Made by a program: the position numbers and the translations under genes | The notes under the pieces: generated by a model | Told to the model about the DNA's origin: nothing | What the model saw: only the letters and a program-made list of their open reading frames with translations | The model's database searches: none | NCBI GenBank assembly: GCA_036365455.1 | Contig: JAWQUS010000016.1 | Span: forward strand, 12,981,001-13,045,000 | DNA length: 64,000 bases | DNA from: Macrosoma leucophasiata | Taxonomy: Eukaryota > Arthropoda > Insecta > Lepidoptera > Hedylidae | Direction: 5' to 3' | Shown here: positions 21,391 to 31,828 of the stretch, piece by piece | Layout of the letters: each line of letters starts with the position of its first letter | How positions within the stretch are numbered: the stretch's first letter is position 1

Positions 21391-23872
21391 TAGACCTACA
21401 TTTTTTATTCACTTTTGATTTAATTTGGTTAGTGATATTCTAAAACACAACTTATTTTTTTCATAATATTTTTTAGCAATATCTAGTAAAGATTAAAAAT
21501 GATTTTTTATACGCTTACGTTTACAGCCTCACATTAGATATACACTTGTGTCGTGGGTACGTAAGTATTTATAAGCTGTACAAATATTTGAACGCGCGAT
21601 CCTCGGATTTCATAAATAAAAAAGCAAATCTCGATTATGACCTTCAGTTTCCGAGAAATTAGCGAACAAACAAAAATACATACACTCACAAAATTTAGTA
21701 TACGTCCTTGGAAGTCTAGAAACATCATCATATCCAAATATTGACCAATTTCAACAATATCACATACACGTGACACTGATAACCTCTTTTTTATTTTCAA
21801 GTTGGTTAAACATAATATTAACAATAGTAAGTACATATACGTTACAAAGTAATTCATGAATTTATTAAGTTTGTAACAATATATGCTTGAAATATTACGA
21901 CACACGTAGCAGTTCCGAAGGCGGTCGTAGCTTCGTAGCGCTTCATCATTCTAAGCATACGAACAGTTAAAACTACTCACGTATCTTTTTGTAATTAATT
22001 TCTTTAAATAATTAAATTAAAATATTCTAATTTAATTTATAATCAGGAACTCGCAAATTTTATTTAAAAAAAAAATCACACCTAAATAAGGTCCTTAAAC
22101 ACAACTAAATAATTTAGATTTAATACCAAACAGTAATTTTAATTATTAAAAGGTTGCTCATTACGTATTCACAGAGTACGCAGACTGGCGGCGGTCGTCG
22201 CTTAAGTACTCGTACAGTCCTACGCTTTATTTACTAAAAGCGGGTTTACGGTTCAACTTGCGACACCCTCCAGCTCACTATTTAATCCAGCCGGGCTATT
22301 CAAACTGTTTACCTTTTTACCCCTACGATGCAAACAGTGTACATCTGTTAACTTTAAAAATGATTTTTAATAATTCGAACCATAGCTTGCATTCATTTAA
22401 CCATCATTTAATTGGTTTAATAATAGTTTTATTTAAAATAACGATATTTCAGTACGAAAAATCTTTGGGTTTAACTTACCACACTCTCCAGATCACTAAT
22501 CATTCGGCTGGGCTATTCAAATTATATACGAGTACGTTCTTACTTTTGTAATGTGAACAATTAGTAACTGCGATCTGATAAACCAGTATGTCTATTTCCG
22601 CGATTTGTCCACTTTCAAACTGTTCTTATATTTTGAATGCTTAATTCATTAATGAGCGTTAAGTTTTAAACTTTTCTTGAATTTCGAATGCTTTATAAAT
22701 AAATAAATGAAAAAAGCCTTACACCATTTTGGTTTTATGCAAGATCCCTTTTAGTGGCATTACACACGTTCTCACGAGCATATTGTTGCGGTATCCGCGT
22801 CAGAGTTGAACTGGGATGGCAGTTAAATATATAATATGTATTTCCGCATACTTCAAATTTTATGTTAAAAACAGTACAATAAACATAAGCTATCGATAAC
22901 AATAAAGAAAACAGTAAACAAACTAAAGGGATTAGGTCTCGCATACTTATATTGTAAATTCAAATGAGTATTTTATTTGAATTTCGTCTTAATATTGTAG
23001 CCCAAATACAAATTCAAGGGAAACAATGTAATTTGCTTGAAATTTCATTATCTCGTATTCCGCAATATTTTAACGGAGCCCAGTCGACTTTGAACCGTTG
23101 TTACGTAATTACAGCTGTTCATCATCGTTGATAACAAGCGGGACATATATCAGGCCACACGGAGACACAATACGTATTTGTTATGGTAAAGTAAGTGTGA
23201 TGGCGGGCCAGGTGTGTACGAGTAATTCATCTTGCTTCAGACTAGTTCAGAGTCGCCCGCTCCGTCGACTCCGTCGTCTGCCCGCCATGAATATACATAG
23301 TCATTACGCTGTTTACACCCATATTTTGAGGGAACTACGAGCATACTCAAGATATTATGCGAGTGAACTTATTACGAATTATACGCCAGTTTTAATCCAA
23401 CCACTCCATTAATTCATTCGCAAATACGAAAGATAAATAAATGTAGCTTGTTTGATTCGAAAACTCTCGAGTTTCTTTTATATCCATAGCACCCGCTTTT
23501 GGGGCTTTTTTCTTTCCCACCTTTTCACTTAAAAGTTATAAAAACTTTTAACTAATTAAATTAATATTCGTAGACCGTTGATTAAGATGCTCCAGAATGC
23601 TTTTAGCGAAAATGTAGCCGAGGTAAATTCGAAGGGAAGAAATAATTTGATGGAATATTTTGCGAAAATATTGCTTTCACTTTTGATCGCAGCGGATATT
23701 TGAATAATGAGAGTGACTTAGGAATTGTTAGAACAATCGCTAAAGGGTTTTAATTGAACATTTAATTTGGAGAGGAGACAGTTTTGATAAGATCTAATAA
23801 TATTATAAGTATATTAATTACAATGAGATCCGTTTTCATAGAAGAGTGAATAGTCAAAGACATCTTTTTATA
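21391..23872. other. Unannotated sequence, partial internal duplication
   Basis: No gene is recognised. A diverged duplication of about 60 bp is visible: CACCCTCCAGCTCACTA...CCGGGCTATTCAAACTG at about 22262-22310 and CACTCTCCAGATCACTA...CTGGGCTATTCAAATTA at about 22483-22529. The 123-codon minus-strand frame at 21534-21905 overlaps 'gaaattagcgaacaaacaaa' repeat-like sequence and looks non-coding. A GC-richer patch with PuPy-rich CCGTCGACTCCGTCG lies near 23255. Confidence 0.4.
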
Positions 23873-24115
23873 TCATGAAGTGGCAAACAAGTATACTGTT
23901 CACAGTGATGGTAAGATAAATAAATAATGCAGCCTATAAAAATCTACAGATACCAAAGATTTCAATGGAGACGTGTGACAGCTCAATAAGGTCTAAGCTG
24001 TTACTACCTGACCGGAACAAGATAGCTCTGAACAGTACCATTTATCAACAAGTAGATTAGGTAATGTGGTGGTGCCTACGCCTGTCATTGGAATTCTACA
24101 AACAAAGGTCCTTAT
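23873..24115 (-). repeat. Family A repeat, diverged near-full copy
   Basis: On the plus strand: GAAGTGGCAAACAAGTATAC, a degenerate middle, CTACCTGACCGGAACAAGATA, GTACCATTTATCAACAAGTA and GGTAATGTGGTGGTGCCTAC follow the reversed family A order. Poly(A) and the last 15 bp of the 5' end are eroded. Confidence 0.75.
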
Positions 24116-24442
24116 TTTGTCAAAAATATTAACTTTCTGATAAGTACGCTAAATTGACATAAACTCAAACTATTTATTTACATTTTATTTGTGTGAAACT
24201 ATGTTCATAATACAAACAATAAACGTACCTAACTTCTGTCTCGTTTATAGAAGCAATGATTCAGTTTGTTCAGTTTATTCATTTATTTCATATAATTAGG
24301 CTCCTGGAGAGCACTTTTACATCGTCTTTTTTTTAAACTAACCTAGAGTGAATAACCACTAATAATAATCAAAAACACATAATAAATTAAATAGACACTG
24401 AACAATTTTGTATAATATGGAAAGCATCTATAATAATCATAT

Positions 24443-24520
24443 CAGACAGACAGACAGACAGACAGACAGACGGACATGGCGAAACTATAAGGGTTCCTTG
24501 TTTACTACGGAACCCTAAAA
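24443..24520 (-). repeat. (CAGA)n with 'agggttccgtac' type repeat
   Basis: A run of about seven CAGA units is followed by GGACATGGCGAAACTATAAG and GGGTTCCTTG...CGGAACCCT. The related fragment at 60475-60640 has GGGCTCCGTACCTC...CGGAACCC. These are parts of a common lepidopteran interspersed repeat whose class I cannot decide from this piece. Confidence 0.5.
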
Positions 24521-24565
24521 AGACGTAAATTACGCTGTGAAGTCCCATTTTAATCCTAATTTAGT

Positions 24566-24929
24566 ATATTCTTAGTTTTCCGTGAGCTACACTCATTGAA
24601 ATAAAACTAGGTTTCGGATTTATCTCGCGTATATTAAACTAAAATGATTATTTTTTACTGGTGGTAGAGCTCCAGTGACGGAGCTCGCGGGCGTAGGCAC
24701 CACCGCATTACCTAATATACTTGCCGCTAAATGGTAGTGTTCAGCACTATCGTGTTCCGGTCAGGTGGTAATGTACGGCCCTGTAATTTCCGGCACAGAG
24801 GCGTAACACCTTAGGCCTCAGGAGTGGTAATGCATCTGCATTTTGACCTTAGTCTTTGTGTGGGTGTCTATAGGCTGCAGTCATCACTTAACATCAACGT
24901 GAACTGCATGCTTGTTTACCACTTCCATT

Positions 24930-24960
<31 letters not shown>

Positions 24961-25176
24961 TTTAAATCCTCCATCTATTTCGCAAACGTCTTGCAAAATA
25001 GATGGAGGTAGCTAGCACATAATAATTTTTCAAACTGCTGTCAGACAAATGTCACCTCAGTCTGCCCGAGACCACAGAAGCTAAAAAGCGACTGAAACAC
25101 CGGGTTCGATTTAAAATAATCATTTTAGTTTAATATACGCGAGATAAATCCGAAAACTAGTTTTATTTCAATCCTA
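24566..25176. mobile_element. Foldback element F1 split by a family A insertion
   Basis: The left arm, about 24595-24652 (TTGAAATAAAACTAGGTTTC through the CTCGCGTATATTAAACTAAA block), and the right arm, about 25113-25172, are inverse complements. Between them lie the family A insertion, a 13 bp hairpin (CCTCCATCTATTT with AAATAGATGGAGG, 24967-25006) and a segment containing GTCTGCCCGAGACCACAGAA. Related single-arm pieces occur at 25489-25565 and 27127-27240, and a compact palindrome at 14758-14878. No transposase was found, so the superfamily is unknown. Confidence 0.7.
24655..24960 (+). mobile_element. Family A poly(A)-tailed SINE-like element, best copy
   Basis: Complete from TTACTGGTGGTAGAGCTCC to an uninterrupted poly(A) of about 27 (24934-24960). 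Internal landmarks in order: GCACCACCGCATTACCTAAT, AGCACTATCGTGTTCCGGTC, GGCACAGAGGCGTAACACC, CAGTCATCACTTAACATCAA. The long pure poly(A) points to retroposition and a young age relative to the other copies. It is inserted inside the F1 foldback element. No clear target duplication could be read because the flanks are T- and A-rich. Confidence 0.9.
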
Positions 25177-25177
25177 A

Positions 25178-25488
25178 TTTATTTACGTTTTATTTGTATA
25201 AAACGATATATACCATAATGAATAAACGTACCTAATATCTGTTTGGCTAATTGAAGCAATAATTAGTCTTTGAAATTTAATTCAGGATTGCTACGAGTAT
25301 AATAATTGTGATGATATAAACATTGTAACTAAATGCTCGTTCAGATATTCTGCTTGATTGTATATAAACTGAGCTTTAGTGTTTTAGTATTTTATTTTAT
25401 TTTGATTTTGTTTACAAAGAATCATCATTTTCGACAAAATTACAACACTTAGTGTTATTCGAAACCATAAATAAATCAAAATATTAAT
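25178..25488. other. AT-rich sequence, no feature seen
   Basis: No gene or repeat is recognised between the two F1-related pieces. Confidence 0.5.
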
Positions 25489-25565
25489 TGAAATAAAACC
25501 TTTTATTAGGTCAACGCGACGTTTCGGTCGCTTTTCAGCTTCCGTGGTCCCGGTCTGCCCGGGAT
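25489..25565 (+). repeat. F1-related fragment with 'cgacgtttcggtcgc' block
   Basis: TTGAAATAAAACC is followed by CGCGACGTTTCGGTCGC, TTCAGCTTCCGTGGTCCCG and GTCTGCCCGGG. The same block order occurs reversed at 25065-25115 inside F1 and again at 27165-27215. Confidence 0.6.
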
Positions 25566-25593
25566 ATACAGGCGGGATTTATCCGGATACACC

Positions 25594-25861
25594 TACCATT
25601 TAATTCGAACACGGCTATGACGAAACATGTTTTTGGTAGCAAATAGATTAGCTTAAAACCTCTTTCGGGAAATGCGTTTTTTTGCTGTAGACAAGGGTTA
25701 ATGTTTGCATGCATGCATACAGAATGCATAAATACCAACGTTTCAGAAAAAAAATATTTCCCGAAGGAGTTTGTAATCATATCTGTAGGTATAGTAAATG
25801 TATACATTTATTTGCTACCATAAACATGTTTCGACATAGATATGTGTCGGAGTTAAATGGT
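25594..25861. repeat. Inverted repeat with about 55 bp arms
   Basis: The left arm at about 25594-25650 (TACCATTTAATTCGAACAC ... AACATGTTTTTGGTAGCAAA) pairs with the right arm at about 25807-25861 (TTTGCTACCATAAACATGTT ... GTCGGAGTTAAATGGTA). The loop of about 155 bp contains a second, weaker inverted pair, CTTTCGGGAAAT and ATTTCCCGAAGG. This may be a foldback MITE. Confidence 0.6.
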
Positions 25862-26130
25862 ACGGTCACTGTAAATTCTGGCACCAAGACAAGCTCCTAT
25901 GTAGTGGTAAATTATGGTAGTGGTAACGTAAGATATCTAGTTTCCACGTTTCTAGTAGCCCTGTAATAACTATTTGCTACCATAAACATGTTTTGACATA
26001 GATATGTGTCAGAGTTAAATGGTAAGGTCACTGTAAATTCTGGCACAAAGACAAGCTCCTATGTAGTGGTTAATTATGGTAGTGGTAACGTAAGATGTCT
26101 AGTTTCCATGTAGTAGCCCTGTAATAACTA
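25809..26130. repeat. 162 bp tandem duplication
   Basis: Two head-to-tail units, 25809-25970 and 25971 to about 26130, differ at roughly a dozen positions. Landmarks in both: TATTTGCTACCATAAACATG, GTAAATTCTGGCAC, ACAAGCTCCTATGTAGTGGT, GTAGCCCTGTAATAAC. Each unit contains the right arm of the inverted repeat above and ends at the edge of a family A fragment (GCCCTGTAAT). Confidence 0.9.
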
Positions 26131-26275
26131 ATACAGAGGCAGAACAACATAGGCCTCACAGTTGACAACGCATGCATTTTGATCATCGGTTTTTGTATAA
26201 ATGTTTATTGGCTGCAGATTTCACATACCATCCTTGTGAACTTATTTTCCATGTACCCATGGCAAGTAAGGATGT
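26113..26275 (+). repeat. Family A repeat fragment, diverged
   Basis: GCCCTGTAATAACTAATACAG then GAGGC...TAGGCCTCACAGTTG, GCATGCATTTTGATC and ATTGGCTGCAG follow the family A order with many changes. It is fused to the preceding tandem duplication. Confidence 0.65.
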
Positions 26276-27126
26276 CTTTGCTTGCCATGACCATTACATG
26301 CAAAATATGTTTACAAGTTGCAGTATTTTTTACACCATCTAGGTCATTATAACTTTGTTTTGCCACGATTCTAACATAAAAAATTGGAGTGAATACATCA
26401 CATCCAAAGAAACGAATTGAATGCATTAAAAGTTCGTAAATCATGATTCTCAGGTGTGTTTTGTGAGTGAAAACAGAATAAGCGAATGTTGTGTTGATTG
26501 CGGAGTCATGGAGGTCACGTTTCACACCGGCGAGGTGACTCGAGCACTCTACACTCTCTCACAAAAGAATCTAGTTAAAGGGCGAAATAAGTTCTGGCTC
26601 GGTTTCAAAATATAACATTAGTTGTTCTAAACAATGCACTATGAACCAATGAGGTTAATCTATATAGACAAGACATGGAGAACAAAGGGCCGGTTCCGTT
26701 TTTAAATTGAATTGACAGATATGTCAAAGTGACGTAATAATATATTCTAAAATTGCAAAGAGGAAAAAAATGTGTTTGTACAAACATACAAAAACTACTG
26801 GACCAATTTCAAAAATTCTTTCACCATTAGAAAGCTGTATCTTCACTGAATGGCATACGCTATACCTATAACATTCGCAAATTAAGGGCAAACACCTTAT
26901 TCTTATTTTTTTTCCAGTATTTTACCTATTCATTATACCCTTCATGAGACAAATAATATATTTATACGTTTTAATACTTATTTATAAAAACTGATTATGT
27001 TAGAAACTTACTTTCATACAATTCAAGATACATAACAGTCAAGTAAACGTATAGTCGTATAATGACTAATCATAATAATCATATCCATAAAAAAAAACTC
27101 AAAACCATAATATTGTGGAAATTAAA
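26276..27126. other. AT-rich sequence with one 106-codon minus-strand frame
   Basis: The frame 26205-26525 (minus) starts at an ATG in a GC-richer spot and runs 106 codons, the last 24 inside a family A fragment. I recognise no domain and the overlap argues for chance. No other feature is visible. Confidence 0.4.
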
Positions 27127-27240
27127 CTTGCGGATTTTCTCGCGTATACAACACTCCCAAACTTCTTACACCCGACGTTTCGGTCGCTTTCCAGCTACCG
27201 TGGTCACGGGCAGAGTGGCAGACTAATTCGACGAATCCGA
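27127..27240 (+). repeat. F1-related fragment left of the Jockey element
   Basis: CGGATTTTCTCGCGTATACA, then CCCGACGTTTCGGTCGC, CCAGCTACCGTGGTCACGG and GCAGAGTGGCA follow the block order of F1. The stretch ends at ATTCGACGAATCCGAGG, just before the 3' end of the Jockey element. Confidence 0.6.
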
Positions 27241-27438
27241 GGTACTGTCATCTCTTACCCCCCCCTGCGTGGGGTTTTTTTCGCCGGCCGTTAACACGGC
27301 CGGGTCCTTGGGTTTGCCATCTTTGGCTTGGTTTGGGTCAATTTAGGTGAAAGGTCAGTCCAGGTGTTGAGGTTGTGCAGCGTTGCATCTGCGGCTCCTC
27401 GGGTGTCAGTTCCGGTGGTAGATCTTTGCGGCCACACG

Positions 27439-28554
27439 TCACTCCTCCGCTTGATCGGCGAGCAGCTCTCGCTGGAACCGCTTTCCGTCCGGAGGTCGCG
27501 CGTGCAGGGGCGCGATGTTCTTGATGTGACTGAATTCAGAATGGCAATCTGCACGCGCGTACATCGACGCGGCGAGGCGGCGGACGAAGTCTTCGACCGT
27601 TTCCAGTTTCAGGTCCCTCCGAATAGTGGTGCTCCTAACATGGTTGGCGGCATTTAGTAGTAGGCGGATGGTTGCCATCTGAGTTTCTTCCATGCTCTTT
27701 CGAGTAGAGGGTGCTGTGAACGCGTACCAGGCCGGCGCTGCATATGTGAGCCGGGGCCTAATATAGCTCCTGTAGACCCCGATCTTCACTTTCAGAGGGA
27801 GCTTGGAGGTCAGTATGGGGCGGAGGAGGAATCTGGCGGTCTTGGTACTGCGTAGAATCTTCTTGACGTGCGGCCGCATCGAGAGCTTGGAGTCAATGGT
27901 GACTCCAAGGTACTTTGGCTGTCTGAGCCACTCAATCTCTTCTCCTTGGAGTTTGAGTTTGAGTGGTGGTGCTCTTGAGTGTCCGAATGCGACGGCCTGC
28001 GTTTTCCCGACGTTCACGGAGAGCCTCCATCTGGCGAGCCATTCAGGCAGCAGGTCTAGGCTCTTCTGGATTTTTTTGGCCGCGTGTCCTAGGTTCATCG
28101 ATTTAGCTGTGAATGCGGCGTCGTCAGCGAACAGGTACAGCTCGCATTCAGCAGCTGTCGGGATGTCATCCGTGTACGCCGAGTAGCAGGCCGGTGAGAG
28201 GCAGCTTCCTTGTGGCACGCCGGCCAGTACCGGGCGCTCGCTGGATAGCGTGCTCTCCACCACCATTAGTATTCTCCGATCGGTCAGGAACGATCGGACC
28301 TCGCGAACGACTCGGCGGGGCGTTTCCGTGAGGGACAACTTATACAGCAGACCATCGTGCCATACGCGGTCGAACGCCTTCTCCATGTCCAGGAATACGG
28401 CCGCCGTGTTCTCCCTTTTGTTACGGGCGACCGTGAGGTTATACAGCATCCTCGTGAGCTGTTGGGTGGTACTGTGCTCCGCGCGAAATCCAAACTGCTC
28501 CGAACGCACAGGGAGGTGTGGGAGAAGGTGCCGCAGCAGGAGCCCCTCGAACAC
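27439..28554 (-). pseudogene. Jockey-type reverse transcriptase, palm to C-terminus
   Basis: A 371-codon open frame. Motifs in order: SEQFGFRAEHST (18-29), VFLDMEKAFDRVW with the catalytic Asp at 56, AGVPQGSCLSP (111-121), the catalytic pair in FADD (142-145), RLSVNVGKTQ, then PKYLGVTID, and a C-terminal region with YIRPRLTYAAPAW. All three catalytic aspartates are present. The apparent ATG start is internal: the true reading frame continues upstream in the frame ending near 28580, so a frameshift separates it from the RT N-terminal part. The natural C-terminus is also shifted, with related codons continuing in another frame below 27439. Confidence 0.85.
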
Positions 28555-28577
28555 CTTGGAGAGTGAAGAGAGCAGGG

Positions 28578-29062
28578 TGGGTAATCGGGCGGTAGGATGC
28601 CGCCTTTGTTGTGTTTTTCCCCGGCTTCGGCAGCATAATTACGTGCCCCTTTTTCCATATGCTGGGAAAGTGGCCCGAGCGCAGTATGCCGTTGAATAGC
28701 CGCGTGACTGCGGCTATAGCTTTTGGAGGCAGATTCCTCAGTGCGGCGTTTGCTATGCCATCTGCGCCCGGGGCTTTCCTGGGCTTGGTTCTAGTGATTG
28801 CCCGTTTCACCATAGCCGGGGAGAAGAAGATGGCGTCTTCATCGTCGTGTGTAGCGGCGAAGTAGCTTTCGAGGTGTCGCTCGACTGCTGCGACGTGTTC
28901 GACCTCTGAGGTGGCGTTCGGCTGAAATTGTTGTTCCAGATGGTCTGCGTATATCTCCGCGCGGTCCTCTGCCCGGTATCTGAGGGTGCCGTCGTCGTGA
29001 GGGCGTCGGGAGGGTGAGGGTCGCCTCGTCGGTGTTGAGGTATTCTTGTAGCGCCTGCACAA
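28578..29062 (-). pseudogene. Jockey-type RT, N-terminal part
   Basis: Contains FSPAMVKRAI, then PRKAPGADGIANAALRNLP, HFPSIWKKGHVIMLPKPGK and SYRPIT, the standard opening of a Jockey RT. After SYRPIT (about 28580) the frame is lost, while the expected LLSSLSK continuation appears in the frame of the downstream RT part. The break therefore lies at about 28577-28580. The start shown is only the first Met in this frame. Confidence 0.8.
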
Positions 29063-29084
29063 TCTGTGCAGGGCGTTGAAGTCA

Positions 29085-29492
29085 TCAGTGGCGTCTTCGA
29101 GAGGTATTTTTCCAATCCTCGGTGTTGTTGTCCTCTACTTCCGCCCTGACCCGTTCTGTCAGCTTGTTCAGGCGGTTTTTTAGTTGGGGACATCTGGTTG
29201 ACTGCCACTGCCTCCTTAGATTCCTTTTTGTTTCTAGGAGGCGGCGAATTCTGGGGGGGAGAGGTGGTAGGCGTCCTTCGGTTGGAGTCGGAGTTTCCGT
29301 TGTTGCCGCCTCCTTGGCTTCCTGGATGGCAGTGGTCAGTCCCGCCGCTAGTCTTTCCACTTCCTCTGGTGACTCAACGGGCCAAGACGTCGCTGTGGCC
29401 GCTAACCGATCGGTGAAAAGTGTCCAGTCCGTGTGGTGACGTGGCGCTGGCGGAGATGTTCGCGCCGTTTCCGCCGCTAGGACGGTAATCAC
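29085..29492 (-). pseudogene. Jockey ORF2 linker between endonuclease and RT
   Basis: A 135-codon frame with WTLFTDRLA, then LPPLPPRIRRLLETKRNLRR and LNKLTERVRAEVEDN. The 'P-IR-L---KR-LRR-WQ' pattern is typical of the region between endonuclease and RT in Jockey ORF2. It is out of frame with both neighbours. Confidence 0.7.
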
Positions 29493-29568
29493 GGGCTGGT
29501 GGTCCGACCCCAGGTCCTCAGTACCTCTAGGGAGAGTTGCGTGGTCAGGTTTTTATGGACCACCAGGT

Positions 29569-30084
29569 CTATGACGTCCGGAATCCCTGGAGCGCCGTAG
29601 TGAGTGGGTGTGTCCGGACCGGTGACAGAGTATTTGTGGGCGCCGCGAAGAGTCTGTTTCCGTTAGGGTTCGTGGTGGACGAGTTCCATGCCGGGTGCTT
29701 GCAATTCCAGTCGCCGGCGGCGATAACTGGTATGTCCGCCCCCAGGTCTAAGATCTTGTGAGTGTCTTCTATGAATTGATTCAATTGGGGCGGTTTGTAG
29801 GTTGCATACATTCTTGTAGGCCGGCCGGCGACTAGCACCTCGACGCCAATGGCCTTCATTTTGGCTAGGTTCAGCTGCGGGAGTGGCTGGTGAATGACTC
29901 TTCGGCGGACGAGTACCACCAACCCTCTACATGCGCGTTCCGCGGAGTCTTCGTCCTGACGGTAGGTATAGTAGCCTGGGGCTTCCTGACTGGCGACAGT
30001 GTTGGTGGTGGCGGTGGCGGTGACGGCGGCGGCGGTGCGCGCCACGGTAAAAGCAGTTTTATTCCTGGATTCCGCCTTGAACAT
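29569..30084 (-). pseudogene. Jockey ORF1 C-terminal scrap joined to a partial endonuclease
   Basis: 171 codons. Residues 1-40 look like the end of ORF1, since the same frame upstream encodes a CCHC-type knuckle, CSNCGGPHPANN, just before the first Met. From about residue 41 the sequence is endonuclease: GLVVLVRRRVIHQP, YATYKPPQ, then AGDWNCKHPAWNS (123-135) and NGNRL. The N-terminal third of the endonuclease, including its first metal-binding region, is missing, and ORF1 and ORF2 are fused in one frame. This is best explained by an internal deletion across the ORF1/ORF2 junction. The frame ends early and the remaining endonuclease codons are shifted. Confidence 0.75.
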
Positions 30085-30406
30085 CGGGTACGAGGTGTTG
30101 TTGGCCGGGTGCGGTCCTCCGCAGTTGGAACAGGCGGCGGGTTCTGGTGAGGTAGCGTTGAATTACGCGGTATTCTTCCTCCGAGCCGGTTGTAAATCTA
30201 ATTCCCTTGCCGTACGGTCTTGAGTTCGGAGGGTGGCCAAGTCTTTTCCGGATCTTGCGAATGTGGCTTGCCCATTCTGGGAGGTGCTCTACAACAAGCG
30301 GGGGATATCGTGGTTTTTTCACCATGGCTTGGTTTTTCGCGCCATCTTGCGCAGTCCCTGTTGTTGTAGACGAGGGGCCGGGGGCCGTAGGGGCTGCTGC
30401 GGACAC
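30059..30406 (-). pseudogene. Jockey ORF1 (Gag-like) N-terminal core, truncated
   Basis: 115 codons with KKPRYPPLVVEHLPEW, a basic stretch IRKIRKRLGH and GKGIRFTTGSEEEYRVIQRYL, the conserved entry of the RNA-binding domain in Jockey-clade ORF1. Soon after RYLT the sequence enters the zinc-knuckle coding region in the wrong frame, so most of the RNA-binding domain has been deleted. A second, proline-rich minus-strand frame at 30319-30567 overlaps and probably holds the original N-terminal leader. Confidence 0.75.
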
Positions 30407-30744
30407 GGTGGCGTTGGCATTGGCGGCTGCGGCGGTATTCTTGGCTGCATCCGCGAATGAGCGGGACGGCTGGCGGGGGGGCCAGCGGCGGGGGTACCTA
30501 CTCCGGTAGGTATCGGTTGCGGGGGAGGGGGGGGGGGCCTCTCGGTGAGAGAGTGAGACCGCGTCAAGCTCTGTCTCTCTCGGCGCTCCCCCTCTCCTCC
30601 GCGTCTGCCCGAATCTAATGACTTTCCAGTCCTCTTCCCTGTTTCATCCTTGGGCGTGCTACCTTACCCGGAATCTTTGCGCTCTCTGCCCGGACCGGCT
30701 TGAGAGGTGGTCGCGATGCTAGGTGGAGGTTCTCCCCTCTTCAT

Positions 30745-31212
30745 GGTCGTATCTGGTCCCGTATATTAATTATACGGGCCAGATTCCTTAGGTGTCCAAT
30801 CCTGATTCCCGAGGGCGTATCCGTAAACGACGTGGCAACAGTAGTCAGACGTAAGTGGTACGTGAATGTGTATTGATTGACACTACGAAACAAAACAGAT
30901 GTTGATTGATTGACGTAGCGAAACACTAATATGATTGACGTCACGTTCGTGAAACCGGTGGTTACGCACAGATTCACGTCCATCCAGTCCGCACGATTGC
31001 AAAACACTGAGTTTTTAGTTACACTGCTCTGTCGATTAAGCGTACGCACGGGCCGTCCACTAATTCGACGATGTTCAGCCTGGTCTTATATAGCTGAGAC
31101 GGAATACAACCCTAGTGCGATGTAAACTACTAGTGGCGCCATCTATCGAACCTACGAAAACGTCAAAACCATATCCTAAATAGAAAAAAGCGTTCCATTG
31201 AAAACTTGAATC
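30745..31212. other. Unannotated sequence right of the Jockey element
   Basis: Contains a hairpin at 30751-30784 (ATCTGG-T-CCCGTATA with TATACGGGCCAGAT, one bulge) and short direct repeats of GATTGAC near 30876-30935. CACTAATTCGACGATG near 31060 recalls GACTAATTCGACGAATC near 27225, on the other side of the Jockey element. The first part may be Jockey 5' leader. Confidence 0.4.
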
Positions 31213-31720
31213 ACTTACAAATTCCTAAGCGAATTAACATAATGTAAAAATGTTGCTAATTGGTTCTGACGGAGTAAGCGGTAACATGTGATGACATTTA
31301 AAGGCGAAGTTGAAACAAAACAGCGCTGGTTATTGCGTATTAAAGGCACGACGGGCCCGGGTCCCTGCGGCATTAACGCAGTCATTTCAACATCCTCCGA
31401 GACCACGAGTCCACGGACAGGAATCACTGTACTTAAGAGTCTAATTAGCTGGGCTCTTGCCCGAAAATTGAGTTTTGAATGTCTAATTTTGTAGTAGAAA
31501 GGGAAATTGTGGTACAACTTATTAGTCGATCTGTATTGTCATTGAATAGCAAATATTCTGTCTCCAGATAGTCAATTTTAGACAGGTAATAAACATAGAT
31601 AAAAGCAATGAAGTCGAATGCTTTCCAACAATATTCAAGTATCGTTTATGTTGAAACCTATATACCTATTTAAACAACACTCAAATGCCCATTTAAAAAA
31701 GTGTATCTGAAAGTTCTAAT
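31213..31720. repeat. Duplicated non-coding segment A, copy 1
   Basis: Aligns over about 500 bp with 31829-32362. The best-kept part is near 31300-31480: GGCGAAGTTGAAACAAAACAG, GGGCCCGGGTCC, GGCATTAACGCAG, TTTCAAC.TCCTCCGAGACC and TACTTAAGAGTCTAATTA. An open frame of 68 codons at 31288-31494 is matched by an open frame in copy 2, but substitutions are not concentrated at third positions. It resembles none of the mobile families here. Confidence 0.85.
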
Positions 31721-31828
31721 TTATTCTTCTTCCCCTCGTGTGATCACAGTTACAGGTGATTACAGTATCTATAAGGAAATGGAAAAAATATAAAACAAAC
31801 GATTTTTTATCAAATACTTTAATCATTC

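Larger units (their letters stand above)
27241..30744 (-). mobile_element. Jockey-type LINE, rearranged and inactive
   Basis: A GC-rich block of about 3.5 kb in AT-rich DNA, transcribed right to left. From its 5' (right) end it contains a proline-rich start of ORF1, an ORF1 core, a CCHC knuckle, part of an endonuclease, a linker, and a full RT with C-terminal region. The 3' end has GGCCGTGTTAACGGCCGG and a short A run (T run at about 27279-27285). Two internal deletions and several frameshifts are visible, so it cannot be autonomous. The family is the Jockey clade, judged by FADD, 'GDWNCKHPAWNS' and the ORF1 type. The exact 5' limit is uncertain. Confidence 0.85.

Noticed and set aside
21534..21905. 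123-codon minus-strand open frame, rich in hydrophobic residues
   Set aside because: AT-rich, overlaps 'cgaacaaacaaaaatacatac' repeat-like DNA, and shows no domain. Hydrophobic runs are expected from AT-rich translation.
26205..26525. 106-codon minus-strand frame
   Set aside because: No recognisable domain, and its last 24 codons lie in an eroded family A repeat, so it is probably chance.
28250..28699. 149-codon plus-strand frame and other plus-strand frames at 27.3-30.5 kb
   Set aside because: They are antisense to the Jockey RT and other Jockey frames, and GC-rich DNA produces long shadow frames.
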